From Armigeres subalbatus (taxonomy: Eukaryota; Arthropoda; Insecta; Diptera; Culicidae): DNA of 64,000 nucleotides. This document shows positions 32,975 through 44,235 of this stretch, piece after piece; positions within the stretch are counted from its first letter, which is position 1; each line of letters opens with the position of its first letter. The notes under the pieces were generated by a model, which saw nothing but the letters and a program-made list of their open reading frames with translations, made no database searches and had not been told where the DNA came from. The stretch is taken from the NCBI RefSeq assembly GCF_024139115.2, contig NC_085141.1, positions 219,579,783 through 219,643,782 of the forward strand, in the 5' to 3' direction. A program made the translations under genes and the position numbers.

Positions 32975-33200
32975 ATATGATCACCGTCTTCGACCAGAGG
33001 TCGCACTGATTGAATACTTAACATCTACGCATTACACAACGGACAGAACATTTACACAACACCCACTGGACTAATGGAGAATTTTCCGCTTTATGAAAAG
33101 TTCGCTCCTTACTAGGGCGAGAATCGAACCCACACCCCACAGTACGCAAATACGGCCAGACGACTGACGCCGCTAACCGCACGGCCGTGAAGGCCAAATG
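32975..33200 (-). mobile_element. third-family tRNA SINE in Osbp intron
   Basis: GGCGAGAATCGAACCCACAC (B-box complement) and CTGACGCCGCTAACCGCACG align with the copy at 24395-24600. It sits in the 894-bp intron between the FFAT exon and the next exon, antisense to the gene. Confidence 0.7.
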
Positions 33201-33493
33201 TTTGAATGTTTGCATAATTGCATGTTCATCTAAGTTAAAATACTAAGTAATTACAAAATCTAGGGTAACGATGATATTTTGGACAACTGAAAATATTTTG
33301 GGCTTTTGGCTATATTTTGTTTATTTTATTACATAAATATGGTTCAAAATGTGATTATGTACGAGGTAAAACAGTTGAGAAGAAAAACTCGCTTTATTGT
33401 ATAAGAACGGCTCATCGTGTTCATTTCGAAACTACTTTTTTCTATTGTACAGCTGTGCCTACAAATTACTAACTGGTTGTCTTCTGTTTACAG

Positions 33494-33750
33494 GTATTAG
33501 TAGTCACCGATAGTCTAGACAATATGGACGTGACGGATAGAATATCTGTTAACAGTAATCAAGCACTAACACCAATCTTCTCCAACAACAATCAATCCTC
33601 GAGGGTGGCACGAAGGCGACGAACGCGGGTTCCTGACAAGCCCAACTATCCGTTGAACTTGTGGTCCATCATCAAGAACTGCATCGGCAAGGATTTGTCG
33701 AAAATCCCCATGCCGGTTAATTTCAACGAACCCCTTTCGATGCTGCAAAG
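33494..33750 (+). CDS. Osbp: oxysterol-binding protein, start of ORD domain
   Basis: An exon after TGTTTACAG, phase 0, ending in phase 2 before the donor GTTCGT at 33751. The first half (VLVVTDSLDNMDVTDRIS) is linker. A basic stretch RVARRRRTRVPDKPNYPLNL then leads into the OSBP-related domain: LWSIIKNCIGKDLSKIPMPV and NFNEPLSMLQ. The KDLSKIPMPV segment is the lid and early beta region that in the family contacts sterol and PI4P. In frame with the preceding exon (ETQQ|VLVV) and with the following exon, since AG|A restores an Arg codon. Confidence 0.9.
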
Positions 33751-33818
33751 GTTCGTATATTCATTCAATCTGGTGGAAAATCTATCCAATAACTGAAACA
33801 ATTTATTCCAATGCAAAG

Positions 33819-34029
33819 ATTGACCGAGGACTTTGAGTATTCGGAAATACTGGACAAAGCCGCAACGTGCAAGGACACCTGCGAGCAGCTAGCATACGTA
33901 ACGGCATTTACTGTTTCGAGCTATTCGACCACCAGCAACCGCACCGGTAAACCATTTAATCCACTTCTCGGTGAAACGTACGAATGCGACCGGACAGATG
34001 ATCTCGGTTGGAGGTGTATCAACGAACAG
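33819..34029 (+). CDS. Osbp: oxysterol-binding protein, ORD exon ending in EQ
   Basis: Separated from the previous exon by a 68-bp intron with acceptor ATGCAAAG; ends in phase 0 at the donor GTAATT (34030). It encodes RLTEDFEYSEILDKAATCKD, a helical core, then GKPFNPLLGETYECDR, the highly conserved GKPFNPLLGETYE block of all OSBP-related proteins. It closes with NEQ, the first residues of the EQVSHHPP fingerprint. The fingerprint is completed only after an 11,177-bp intron. Confidence 0.93.
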
Positions 34030-35253
34030 GTAATTTTATTTATATATTTATTTGAGTGCGTACGTCTAACATTTAATATATTCTTATTAGAATCAGCTTT
34101 GGAATAAGCATTAATTTGAAAAAGCAGCTTGTCTAGCAAGAAAGGCTTTTCAAAAAAGATCTATCTAGGATTTTTTCATGAATTTTAAAAGAACTTACAA
34201 AGGGATTTCATGAAGATTTAAATCAATGTATTCCCATGGAATGTCAGAAGAAAACATAAAAGAATCATCCAAGAAAAGAAGAAAAATGATATTTCAAAGA
34301 ATTTGAGTAAAAATACTACTCCAATGAGTGATTAATCTAACTTAAATAAAAATAAATAATAAATTTTAAAAAACTAGTTCAATAATATGATGGTTTCGTG
34401 AAAGTTAAAAATGATCTCCTGCCATTTTTTTATACGATTTATGGGAGATAAAGTTTCCTGTCTGTTTAAGTGCATTTTACAGAAAACAGATCCCTAATTT
34501 TAGTGCAATCATTATTTTATTGAAGCACACCCAATTTTTTACACGGTTGGTATTCATTAATTTCTTGGTGTCTTGAACTTCACACTTTCTCTGAACTCAC
34601 ACAGATTTAAATACCGCTTGAATTCTCTTTGATTTTTTGTGAATTTTTTCGAGGGGTTAACTCATAGTTTCATTAGCGCTGAAGGTCATAATTGAGTAAA
34701 ACCCAACCGTGTAAAAAAAGAACTGGGTGTAGTATGATAGTGTTCAATCTTTACTGTGGACAATTTTTAGTTAGGGTTGTATGACAAACTGCGGGATGCC
34801 ATTTCGCGGAGTCCCAATCCCGGAAAAACATTTCGCGGAAGGACCCATTTTGCCGAAAATTCAATTAGAGACATTATTTGTTTAGCTTAGCTGCAAATGC
34901 CACAAATGTTTTTCACAGTGTTTTTTTGCCGTCAGACTATGAGCCACACATAATACTTGATATAGTGAATCTTCACATTAGACGTCATCATATGCATTAT
35001 TTCCAGCGAAAATTAGATGTAATAACATTTAGCGGAAAGTGCGGCAAGATCGCTATATGGGGTAAGACAGTCAACGTTGATTATGACTTAAGTGAGCATT
35101 ATATTCACATTATTATTACGAGAAATGGTCAACAATAATGTGAAAGGGCTATACAACTGAAAAACGCACTTTGACAACTTCACTTGTTCTTGAAATATTG
35201 ATTTTAACATGGTTTAGTTGAAATTCGAGTTTTCTTATAATTTTGTATAGTTA
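34030..35253. other. start of the large Osbp intron, unassigned
   Basis: AT-rich, with no exon seen. GCCATTTCGCGGAGTCCCAA and ATTTCGCGGAAGGACCCATT near 34798-34852 are GC-richer repeated words, probably relics of a transposon. Similar words (TTCCGCGAAATGGGT) recur at 45165. Confidence 0.4.
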
Positions 35254-36470
35254 GGGTTAGGCGGGGCAAGATGGGTCACGGGGCAAGATGGGTCAGGGCC
35301 GTTTTTGAGCATCGTGTACATTTTAATATGGAGATTATGACTTTGTAGGAGGAATAATTTGCTTCTACTTTATTGTCACTCGATTTGACGATAAAATTTT
35401 ATTTTGGTAAAGTATGGCAAGGTAAAATATGTTTCAGCATTGTTTCTTATGCGAAACACACTTTCTATAAAACGTGTAATCTCGTCGAGCAATGTAAAAT
35501 TTAAACATTTTTAGTAACATAGTGAAAGTATTATAAGTAATGTAGGTGATGTTGTACTAACTGCGTTGAAATAAATAAATTTGATCGAAAATTAAAAATT
35601 CTAACATGAACTTGCAAATGGGGCAAGATGGGTCAGCACATATTGAAGGGCATAGTTCGTATTCAAAACATATTTTTCATTGCTGGTTTAATCTTTTTAA
35701 GGTTACTTTTGACATAATGATGTTAATTTGTTTATTGAACATGTCTATTTTTTGTCTTTAAGAAAGCAATACTCAGACGACTTGTTTAAGAATTTGCAGA
35801 CATTTTTAAATGTAGAGCCATTTCTTCATCCAAGGCTTAAAAATTATTTTTTATTCAATAAAATCAATGGAAAAAAGCTATCTATCTGTGTGTAATTCAA
35901 TATTGGGAATGAAAACAATATTCATTGCAGAATTCAAAGGTGACCCATCTTGCCCCGCTGTTTGACCCATCTTACCCCGTCATTTTTTGATTGACAGAAA
36001 AATAGACTTTAATGACTCAAAATGCAATAAAAAGTGGAGTTTTTATTATTTCCCTTGGCTTACATATTATGAGCTATTTTTATAGATCGACGTTGAAAAG
36101 TAGAATTAAAATGTTTCTGTTTTGAGACATTCAGAGTTCGCCTTAGGCGACCCATCTTGCCCCATCCTTCTTCTTCTTCTTATTGGCATTACATCCCCAC
36201 ACTGGGACAGAGCCGCCTCGCAGTTTAGTGTTCATTAAGCACTTCCACAGTTATTAACTGCGAGGTTTCTAAGCCAGTTTACCACTTTTGCATTTGTATA
36301 TCATGAGGCTAACACGATGATACTTTTATGCCCAGGGAAGTCGAGACAATTTCCAATCCGAAAATTGTCTAGACCGGCACCGGGAATCGAACCCAGCCAC
36401 CCCCCTCAGCATGGTATTGCTTTGTAGCTGCGCGTCTTACCGCACGGCTAAGGAGGGCCCCATCCTACCC
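35254..36470. mobile_element. TA-flanked MITE with GGCAAGATGGGTC ends
   Basis: The left end is GGGTTAGGCGGGGCAAGATG and the right end, reverse-complemented, GGGTAGGATGGGGCAAGATG. TA lies at 35252-35253 and 36471-36472. GGGGCAAGATGGGTC recurs inside at several places in both orientations. It is 1217 bp including a SINE inserted into its right terminal repeat. No coding capacity. Located in the large Osbp intron. Confidence 0.8.
36169..36456 (-). mobile_element. Feilai-like tRNA SINE with 9-bp target duplication
   Basis: Near-complete minus copy (TTCTTCTTCTTATTGGCATT at the tail, ACCGCACGGCTAAGGAGG at the head) between exact GCCCCATCC at 36160-36168 and 36457-36465. It splits the right terminal inverted repeat of the surrounding MITE. 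Confidence 0.9.
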
Positions 36471-36479
36471 TACATAATT

Positions 36480-37270
36480 TAAGGTTTGAAGCCAAAATTA
36501 CTCATTTTCAGCACAAATTGATATTTACCAAGGCTTTTATATAACTATAGCCTATCTACATTAATAATTTGAGGAGAATATAGGATATAAATCTTTGGAT
36601 ATACGTCGACTTGGGGCGGTATTGCCAACTGTATAAAAAACAAGGTCTTCTCCAGGATTAAGAATTGCCTAACCCTTAAACTGTCCATGATCGCATACAC
36701 TCGCATTTTGTTCATTTCGTAAAAAGCCTGTGAATCGCTCAGAAAGCTCAATTTATTGCATCTTATACCACAACAGTAAAATATGCTTTACTATCTTGCT
36801 TATCTGTGGTAAGCTGGAAATGGAACGATTTATAAAATCAACATAAATGCAAATGTTTCAAATATGCGATCATGGGCAGTAAATGCGTTTAAAAAATCAT
36901 CAAAATAGTTTCTGCCTGAATCAGAGATGACAATGGGTATGGTTTTAATCGTAAAAAATAGCTTTAGGTTCAGGCAAATTAAGATATTCTCATCAAAATT
37001 AATTTATTGGCTTTTTTCGATGATGATTATACTACTCAAAGTGAAAGACACCGCAAGCGAGCAGCAAGTGTAGGGTGACCATATGATTTTTTTTCTAAAG
37101 GATGACAATTCCTTAAAATCGTGCCAAAAAGGAGGACATTTGGTTGAAAATGGAGGACATGTGAAAGAAATTACCAAACCCAAAATTTCCTGTATTTGAT
37201 ATTTAATTGACTGATTTTTCGGGACGTCGAGTCAAACGCGTCATACAAATTTTTTGAATTAAATAAAACA
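36480..37270. other. unassigned intronic DNA
   Basis: No element boundaries were fixed. GTAGGGTGACCATATGATTT at 37072, followed by GGAGGACATTTGGTTGAAAA, resembles the end of a dispersed DNA element. Confidence 0.3.
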
Positions 37271-37276
37271 TATTAA

Positions 37277-37560
37277 TCCACCTAGCGGTGATGGTGCCTT
37301 TCTCGCGCAAAAAGGTAATAAATGTAGCATTTACACTTACACCTCGATGATGTACAAGATTTTTTTAACTTAAGTTCAATTTATTTTCATTTTTTTGTGT
37401 TCACCTGGCCCTTTATCTTCATTCATTTTCTTGTTTGTTTTGTAAAGATAATTGTTTTGTGTTCCAATTTTACATGTTAACCTTAAGGAGACATAAGGTA
37501 ATTTAAAATTTGATAACCCAACTAACTATTTACACTAATACCTATTTATAATAATAATTT
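37277..37560 (-). other. MITE edge and Jockey 3' flank
   Basis: CCACCTAGCGGTGATGGTGC followed by CTTTCTCGCGC looks like the terminus of a common element whose other end (GTACGAGAAAGGTAAAAAG) lies near 39457-39475. Between them sits the Jockey fragment, so 37310-37560 probably includes its 3' UTR. Confidence 0.35.
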
Positions 37561-39070
37561 GATAACCTAGATGGGAACAAGCGCCCTAATCGCTTCTTGG
37601 TCCGAGAAGGCGCAACGAACCCTAAACTTTTCTTTACACTCACCAAAACGTTCATGTAAGGTTTTTATCCCGGCCAGACGGTGGTGGGTTATAGCGCAGC
37701 TCTCCCAGACCGGCATGCCGTATTCGATCACAGGGAGGATGATTTGTAGACTTGTAGACAGCAAGCTTATTTTTCAGGGACAATGACGACCGACGGTTGA
37801 TTAAAGGGTACAGTAGTTTTAACAAGACGTTACACTTTGTCACCGTCTTGTCAACCTGTTGCCTGGAAATAAGCTTGCTGTCGAGGGTCAAGCCAAGGTA
37901 GTCGGCCTCATTGGCCCATTCCACGGTCGTGCCATGATTTTGCAGTCCCCAGGCGGAACATGTTTAGGGGATTTAGAGTGGGGGGAAATGATTACCTGGG
38001 TCTTCGTCGCGTTGATACAGATCTTCCAGCTGGTGAGGTACTCTGTCGGAATCCAGGCCTCGTTGGAGTTTTGCCACTAGCGCTCTGATCACTCTACCAT
38101 TGTAGACGATGGAGGTGTCATCTGCGAACAGAGACAGAATGCCGCCTTCTGGAGGTTCTGGCATGTCGGAGGTGAACAGATTGAAAAGCAGGAGCCCGAT
38201 GATACTGCCCTGGGGACGCCTGCGACGATGTTGTGCGCATTGGAACTCGCTCCGCTGATTGAGACCCGGAATGTCCTTACCGACAGGTAATTGTTGATGG
38301 TTTTTACCAGGTAGCTGGAAAGATTGTAGCTTTGTAGTTTGTACACCAGGCCATCATGCCATACATTGTCAAATGCCTTCTCGACATCGAGTAAGGCCAT
38401 GGCGGATGTTTTTGAGACAATCTTATTCCGTCTGAGGACGTTGGTAGCTCGAGTCAGTTGATGTACAGTTGACCGACCGCGTCGGAGACAAAACTGTTCC
38501 TCGAGCAAGATGTTGAGATTTTCGGCAGACTCAAGTAACCGATGATGAATAGCTTTTTCGAATAGCTTGGATAACCCTGAGAGAAGGCTGATGGGTCGAT
38601 AACTTTTGGGGGAGGAAGGATCCTTCCCAGGCTTCCGGATGGGGATGACTTTCGCTGACTTCCAGGACGATGGGAAGTAGCTGAGCCGGAGACACTGATT
38701 AAAAATCAGCGAGAGATGCTCAAAGAACGGAGCACTCATGTGTTTGAGATCGAGATTCAGGATGCTGTCGAAGCCTGGGGCCTTCATGTTCTTCGACGAT
38801 TTGATATAGGCCGTCAATTCGTCAGCTGAGATCTTCAACTCCTCCGAGAAGTCGTTGGGAATCAAATGGATGTTGTTAGCATGCTCGTTGACGGCTGCTT
38901 CGTGTGGACTGACGATGTTCTGCCCAAGATTGTGTGAGCTGACGAAGTGACGACCTATTTCAGCGACCTTCTCTGCAGGAGTTATCAAGCGATCCTTAGA
39001 GCCATTTTTGTCTAGTGGGATCAAAGGTGGAATGGGCCGAGGCTTGGATTTTAGTAGTTTGGTCATTTTC
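37560..39070 (-). pseudogene. Jockey-clade reverse transcriptase, broken
   Basis: Minus-strand frames in series. 39066-38200 gives an RT with KSYRPISLLSGLSKLFEKAI, EEQFCLRRGRSTVHQL and ALLDVEKAFDNVWHDGL. A one-base loss in a C run (38212-38215 on +) turns the AGVPQGS block into AGVPRAVSS. The next frame continues MPEPPEGGILSLFADDTSIV, with the catalytic ADD. 37924-37652 gives ADYLGLTLDSKLISRQQVDK, and 37764-37567 gives ILPVIEYGMPVWESCA, the end of ORF2. The endonuclease half is missing (5' truncated). The motifs fit the Jockey clade. It lies antisense inside the large Osbp intron. Confidence 0.85.
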
Positions 39071-39089
39071 CAGAACGGCTTAGCATAAT

Positions 39090-39480
39090 CTGGGAGAGTG
39101 CGAAAATAACGCCAACGCGACGAAGCGAAAACGTAAACAGCGAACGAATGAGAAAAAACACTTGGAAAAAATGTTCGAATTTTGGCTTTCGGACAATTTT
39201 ATAGTACTATGAAACTCCACGAAGAGCATACATAAGGCATTTTTTATAACACATTATTGTCGGATGTCGGATGCAACTATGTGAAAAATTGGCTAATGTT
39301 TTAATGGCATTTTGTGCACACACACACATCGCACACACGAACAGACAGACATTTGTTCCGCTCGTCGAGCTGAATCGATTGGTATATAACACTATGGGTC
39401 TCGGAAACTCAAGTTCGTTTTCGTAGGGAAATGACAGCCTTTCGGTACTTTGTTGTACGAGAAAGGTAAAAAGTGAAATC
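39090..39480. repeat. dispersed element with GTCGAGCTGA/ATATAACACTATGG block
   Basis: CTCGTCGAGCTGAATCGATT, GGTATATAACACTATGGGTC and TTTCGGTACTTTGTTGTACG make up a block recurring at 52888-52930 (TCGTCGAGCTGAGCCAATTG). A (CA)n stretch is at 39316-39340. This seems to be the remaining part of the element whose other end is at 37277. Confidence 0.5.
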
Positions 39481-40254
39481 ATCAAAGCAGGTGAGCGTGA
39501 GGATGATTAGCAAAATATGGTAAGCTTTATTGTAGAACTGGGAATTAGACCTGTGCGCCGCCGCGCCACGCCGCCGCCGCCGACACTTATTGACGTACGC
39601 CGACGCCGGTGAAGGTATCGGCGGCGCGCCATACGCCGATTGGCTCCACGCCGCCGAATTTCGTATTTCACGCCGATGATTGGCCAACACAAAAATCACA
39701 GTATATAGTGTGTTGCATCTACCGAACCAAGGCAACCTATCAGGCATTAATTAAATAGCTGTTATACCTTTAGCAGATTTGTTTTTATCTCTGACACTTT
39801 TACCGGCATTGGCGTGTTAAATGCGAGGTCATTCAAGAACTACTTGGCAACAGACCTACAAATCAACGAGCGTAGTGATGAACTTCTAATCTCATATGTA
39901 ACATCATGTGGAATAACCTCATTCTGGTCGCATTGGGTGGTTCATCATCTTTTTAAAAGTTTGAATGTTACATATCTTAATTGATTTAGTGCTTATATAA
40001 ACTTCCCTGAGCATGGAGTATCAATGTGATTGCCTCGTTGTATGCGAATACAAAAATGGTAATTTGGCTTCTGGAGCTGGAGCACGATAGGATCTGTGAC
40101 CCATCAAATTGAACATTTCCTTCACTCCTCTTTGTATTTAAATTGCTAGAATTGCTCTGAAAAAAACGGGCTTCATTTATTTCGATAAAAAATGCTCAAA
40201 GAAATGTCTTGATTTTCCTGAAATAATGTCCAAATGACATCCTGGAGGAAGTTC

Positions 40255-41265
40255 TGAAGCAATAATTGAAGAAAGTTCTTAGAGTTTTGAGGAATTTTTA
40301 GATTTATTCCCGTAGTAATTTCTGAATGATTTTCTTATGGAATCCCTGGAAAAAAATCTGAAGGAATTCTTGGAGGAATGTCCAACAAAATTCTTGAAGA
40401 AATTTAAGAATGTCGGGAATTTCTTCAGGAGTTCTCTTGGAAATTGCTCTAGGAATTCATACGGACATATCCGAAATTTCATTCTAGAATTTTGGAAGCA
40501 AATGGCGGAGAAAATTACGAAGGAAATACTAGATGAATATCTGAGGCTGAGTACAGACGCTTACACGAAGCACGAGGGATAGAGAGAATCTACTTTCAAC
40601 ATTGTAATCCAACAGACTAATAAATAAATACCCAATACTATATGTTGATAAACAATACCCAAATAAATTTGTGGGTTTACTTGAAAGGAAGTCTTGGAGA
40701 AAGTTCTAAAGGAATGAACCTGAAGAAATTGCTTAGAGTCTTGAGGAATTTCTGGATCTATCTTCGTAGTAATTTTTGGAGGATTTTCTGGAGGAATCCC
40801 TGGAGAAAATTCAGGAGGAATGTCCAAAAAAAATCTTGATGGAATCTAAGAATGTCGGTAATTTCTTTGGAAATTGTATCTGATATCTGAAAGTTTGTTC
40901 TAGAATTTTGGAAGGAAAGGATGGAGAAAATTCCGAAAGAATTACTAGAAGAATTGCCGAGGGAATGGAATGTTTTATGGAATACCTGGAAAAGTTTCAG
41001 AGGAATTGTTAAAACAATTTCCGAAGGAATTTTTCAAAAATATGTGTGTATGTACAGTAATCCATCATTCTGGCTTGAGTCTTGCTTTGCATGCGGCTCC
41101 ACCCAAAATTACAATCGAATTTAAATACAATTCTGCTTTCAATACACTGCTGTATAAACGGCAAAAAACGGAGGCAGCAGACCCGTAAGCAGAGACACTT
41201 ACGCGAAGCCATCGGGATCTCCTTTCAACAGTGTAATCCAACAGACTAATAAATAGATTCGCAAT
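40255..41265 (+). repeat. two diverged direct repeats, GAATT-rich
   Basis: TTGAGGAATTTTTAGATTTA near 40288 corresponds to TTGAGGAATTTCTGGATCTA near 40740. AATCCAACAGACTAATAAAT near 40606 corresponds to the same words near 41233. The two blocks differ by many indels, so spacing varies from about 450 to 630 bp. Small open frames across them are not supported as genes. Confidence 0.6.
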
Positions 41266-42300
41266 CCTTTTTGAGCTTTTCGAGGGCTAGTTTCTTTGAG
41301 GAAGGTGCGTCAAATCCATTACAACTGGGGGAAGTGTACCCATCTACATGGGTAGAAATTTTTATTTCCAATTCCAAAAAGAATTTTTGAAGGGATTCCT
41401 GATGGAATTGTCAAAATCAATCTTAGAAGAATTTTTATAAGAATTTCCAGAAGAGTTCCTTAAGATAATTCTTAAGGTCCTCAGAAGTTCCGAAGCAATC
41501 CCTAAGGAAAATTTCAAAAAAAAAAGCTGGTTTCATTGTGGACGTTTCTTGAAGGAATTCCTAGAGAAATTCCCGATCGAATTCCCAACAGAATTTTTGA
41601 AGGTATGTTAGAATGAGTTTCTTGATGTCTTACCGAATTAATTCCTGAATATACTTTTCTAGGGAATTATTTAAGGTATTTACGAAAAAATCTGTAGAAA
41701 TTTTCGAAGGAACTCCTGCAGTAAATTCCCAAGGAATTCTTGAGAATATCCGAATATTCGCAATCTAGATATTTTGGGAGTTTTTCTTGGCATGTAGTCT
41801 TGTTTCTAGAGTCAAAACTGAGTTTGTTTCACTACTGTCCAGATTTTCGAAGAAATTCTTAGAGTATTATAGGAATTTCTATTTAAGTTCCAATAGCTAT
41901 TTGTTTGGGACATCCACTAAAAAATCCTTCTTTAAAATTCTGTTCGAAAATCTTTTCAGGTTCTTGTTTGATTATTCCTTCAAGAATAAAGTCGAAGTTC
42001 CTCCAGGAATTTCTTCAAAAATCTCTTTAGAAAAGTCACAGGAATTAAGGATTTCTTCAGAAAACCTTCCGGGAAGGCCTTTTATTTATTTTTCAAAGAC
42101 TTCTTTGGAACTTCCTCCAGGAAGTATTTAAAAAAAATCTTTCAGTAAACTATACAAAGTTTCTGCAGGAATAACTCCGGAACGAATCATAATATGGAGG
42201 AATTTTTAAATGAATTTTAGAAGAAACTCCCGAGGGAATTTGTGTGTTAAACTTTTTTCAATTAAAAAAAAACACGTAAACATCGATTTAAAAAAAATGA
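41266..42300. repeat. degenerate GAATT-rich tract
   Basis: Irregular repetition of GGAATTTC, GAATTCCT and AAGAAATTC words, as at 5690-6460 and 43905-44230. No coding gene; the 114-codon + frame at 41787-42131 is composition driven. Confidence 0.5.
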
Positions 42301-42405
42301 ATGAATTTACAAACAAAATTTACAATGTTATGAAAACTCATATGTGAATATGTACGTTAAGTGGAAGATATTGATTTGGAAAATGTATTGGAGGTAACCA
42401 CTTTC

Positions 42406-42477
42406 CCTTCGATGGGACTCGAACCCATGACCCAACAGTACGCTAGACTGGTGCTTTAACCAACTAAGCTACGAAGG
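42406..42477 (-). tRNA. tRNA-like sequence, unit 1 (probably not functional)
   Basis: The minus strand begins CCTTCGTAGCTTAGTTGGTT and ends GGGTTCGAGTCCCATCGAAGG-type sequence. It has a perfect A box (TAGCTTAGTTGG), a perfect B box (GGTTCGAGTCC), a 6-bp acceptor stem with a mismatch at the seventh pair, a T stem of ATGGG/CCCAT, and an anticodon loop CTAGCGT that would give AGC. The anticodon stem has only four good pairs. The body resembles threonine or alanine tRNAs. As it repeats with its flanks, a SINE or tRNA-derived repeat is the likelier reading. Confidence 0.4.
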
Positions 42478-42907
42478 ACCTCCGTCGGCCTTCGCAACCT
42501 AGCGGCTACTGAACGAGCTCGAGATTCCCAAATTGGACGCATAGTCAAATCACTCGCAATCCATTTCTCAAGCCAATACTTCCACATGTGTATTGTACAC
42601 GTCCACATTAGAGGAGCGTGAGTATTTAGAATGTCTGGCGGCTATACACATTCTTCATCAGCAACGGTACTGATCAAGTGAGGTTGTGTAAGCTATTTGC
42701 CAGTCGGTCGTCAAGCTCAGACCCTGACCGCATTGCGTAGGCAAGAGCACGCAACTCAAGTTCAGTTCAATCAAAGGTAATTGCCTATTTCCGGGATTAA
42801 ACCACCCGACTTGGACGTTAATTTACAATGTTATGAAAACTCATATGTGAATATGTACGTTATGTGGAAGATATTGATTTGGAAAATGTATTGAGGTAAC
42901 CACTTTC

Positions 42908-42979
42908 CCTTCGATGGGACTCGAACCCATGACCCAACAGTACGCTAGACTGGTGCTTTAACCAACTAAGCTACGAAGG
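42908..42979 (-). tRNA. tRNA-like sequence, unit 2 (probably not functional)
   Basis: Identical 72-nt sequence to unit 1 as far as read, in the second tandem unit. Confidence 0.4.
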
Positions 42980-43396
42980 ACCTCCGTCGGCCTTCGCAAC
43001 CTAGCGGCTACTGAACGAGCTCGAGATTCCCAAATTGGACGCATAGTCAAATCACTCGCAATCCATTTCTCAAGCCAATACTTCCACATGTGTATTGTAC
43101 ACGTCCACATTAGAGGAGCGTGAGTATTTAGAATGTCTGGCGGCTATACACATTCTTCATCAGCAACGGTACTGATCAAGTGAGGTTGTATTTGCAGTCG
43201 GTCGCCAAGCTCAGACCCGACCGCATTGCGTAGGCAAGAGCACGCAACTCAAGTTCAGTTCAATCAAAGGTAATTGCCTATTTCCGGGATTAAACCACCC
43301 GACTTGGACGTTAATTTACAATGTTATGAAAACTCATATGTGAATATGTACGTTATGTGGAAGAGATTGATTTGGAAAAGGGAGGTAACCACTTTC

Positions 43397-43468
43397 CCTT
43401 CGATGGGACTCGAACCCATGACCCAACAGTACGCTAGACTGGTGCTTTAACCAACTAAGCTACGAAGG
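43397..43468 (-). tRNA. tRNA-like sequence, unit 3 (probably not functional)
   Basis: Identical 72-nt sequence to units 1 and 2 as far as read. The upstream spacer is shortened here (GATTTGGAAAAGGGAGG in place of GATTTGGAAAATGTATTGAGG-like sequence). Confidence 0.4.
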
Positions 43469-43905
43469 ACCTCCGTCGGCCTTCGCAACCTAGCGGCTAC
43501 TGAACGAGCTCGAGATTCCCAAATTGGACGCATAGTCAAATCACTCGCAATCCATTTCTCAAGCCAATACTTCCACATGTGTATTGTACACGTCCACATT
43601 AGAGGAGCGTGAGTATTTAGAATGTCTGGCGGCTATACACATTCTTCATCAGCAACGGTACTGATCAAGTGAGGTTGTGTAAGCTATTTGCCAGTCGGTC
43701 GTCAAGCTCAGACCCGACCGCATTGCGTAGGCAAGAGCACGCAACTCAAGTTCAGTTCAATCAAAGGTATATATCTAGGTATATATATAGGTATATATCA
43801 AATATCTTCCACATAACGTACATATTCACATATGAGTTTTCATAACATTGTAAATTAACGTCCAAGTCGGGTGGTTTAATCCCCGGAAATAGGCAATTAC
43901 CTTTG

Positions 43906-44235
43906 ATGAAACAAAATTTTCTAAGATTTTCCAAAAGAATTTCAGAAGAGATTCCCGAACGAATTCCTTAAACAGTGTCCGTAGGTATTCCTCTTGAAAG
44001 ATTTTCATGGAAATTTTCTAAGGAATTCTTAAAGGAATTTTCAAGGGAACTCCTAAAAAAGTTTTCGAATGAATTTCTAAAGAAATTCCCAAAAGACTCC
44101 GTAAAGTAATTTTCAAGGAAATTCCGGAACGAATTTCCGAAGAAATGAAGGAATTCATTCGAGAAATTCCTTTTTCGAATATTCTGAGGAATATCTTAAG
44201 GAATTTCTAAACGAATTTCTGGATTTGTATCCAAA
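43906..44235. repeat. degenerate GAATT-rich tract
   Basis: Continuation of the GAATT/TTCC-rich DNA on the other side of the tRNA-like array (AAGGAATTTCTAAACGAATT and similar). The array therefore seems to have arisen inside such a tract. Confidence 0.5.

Larger units (their letters stand above)
42320..43905 (-). repeat. tandem array of ~495-bp tRNA-like units with inverted terminus
   Basis: Units begin with TACAATGTTATGAAAACTCA at 42321, 42824 and 43317 (steps of 503 and 493 bp) and end with CCACCCGACTTGGACGTT. Each holds a 72-nt tRNA-like sequence on the minus strand (42406-42477, 42908-42979, 43397-43468). After the third unit a short ATATATC-rich link is followed by an inverted partial unit (about 43798-43905, including GAGTTTTCATAACATTGTAA and AGTCGGGTGGTTTAATCCCC). 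Units are nearly identical except for small deletions. Confidence 0.85.

Noticed and set aside
42406..43468. Three functional tRNA genes
   Set aside because: Acceptor and anticodon stems have mismatches and each copy repeats with ~420 bp of flank, so a tRNA-derived repeat is more likely. Kept only as low-confidence tRNA-like features.
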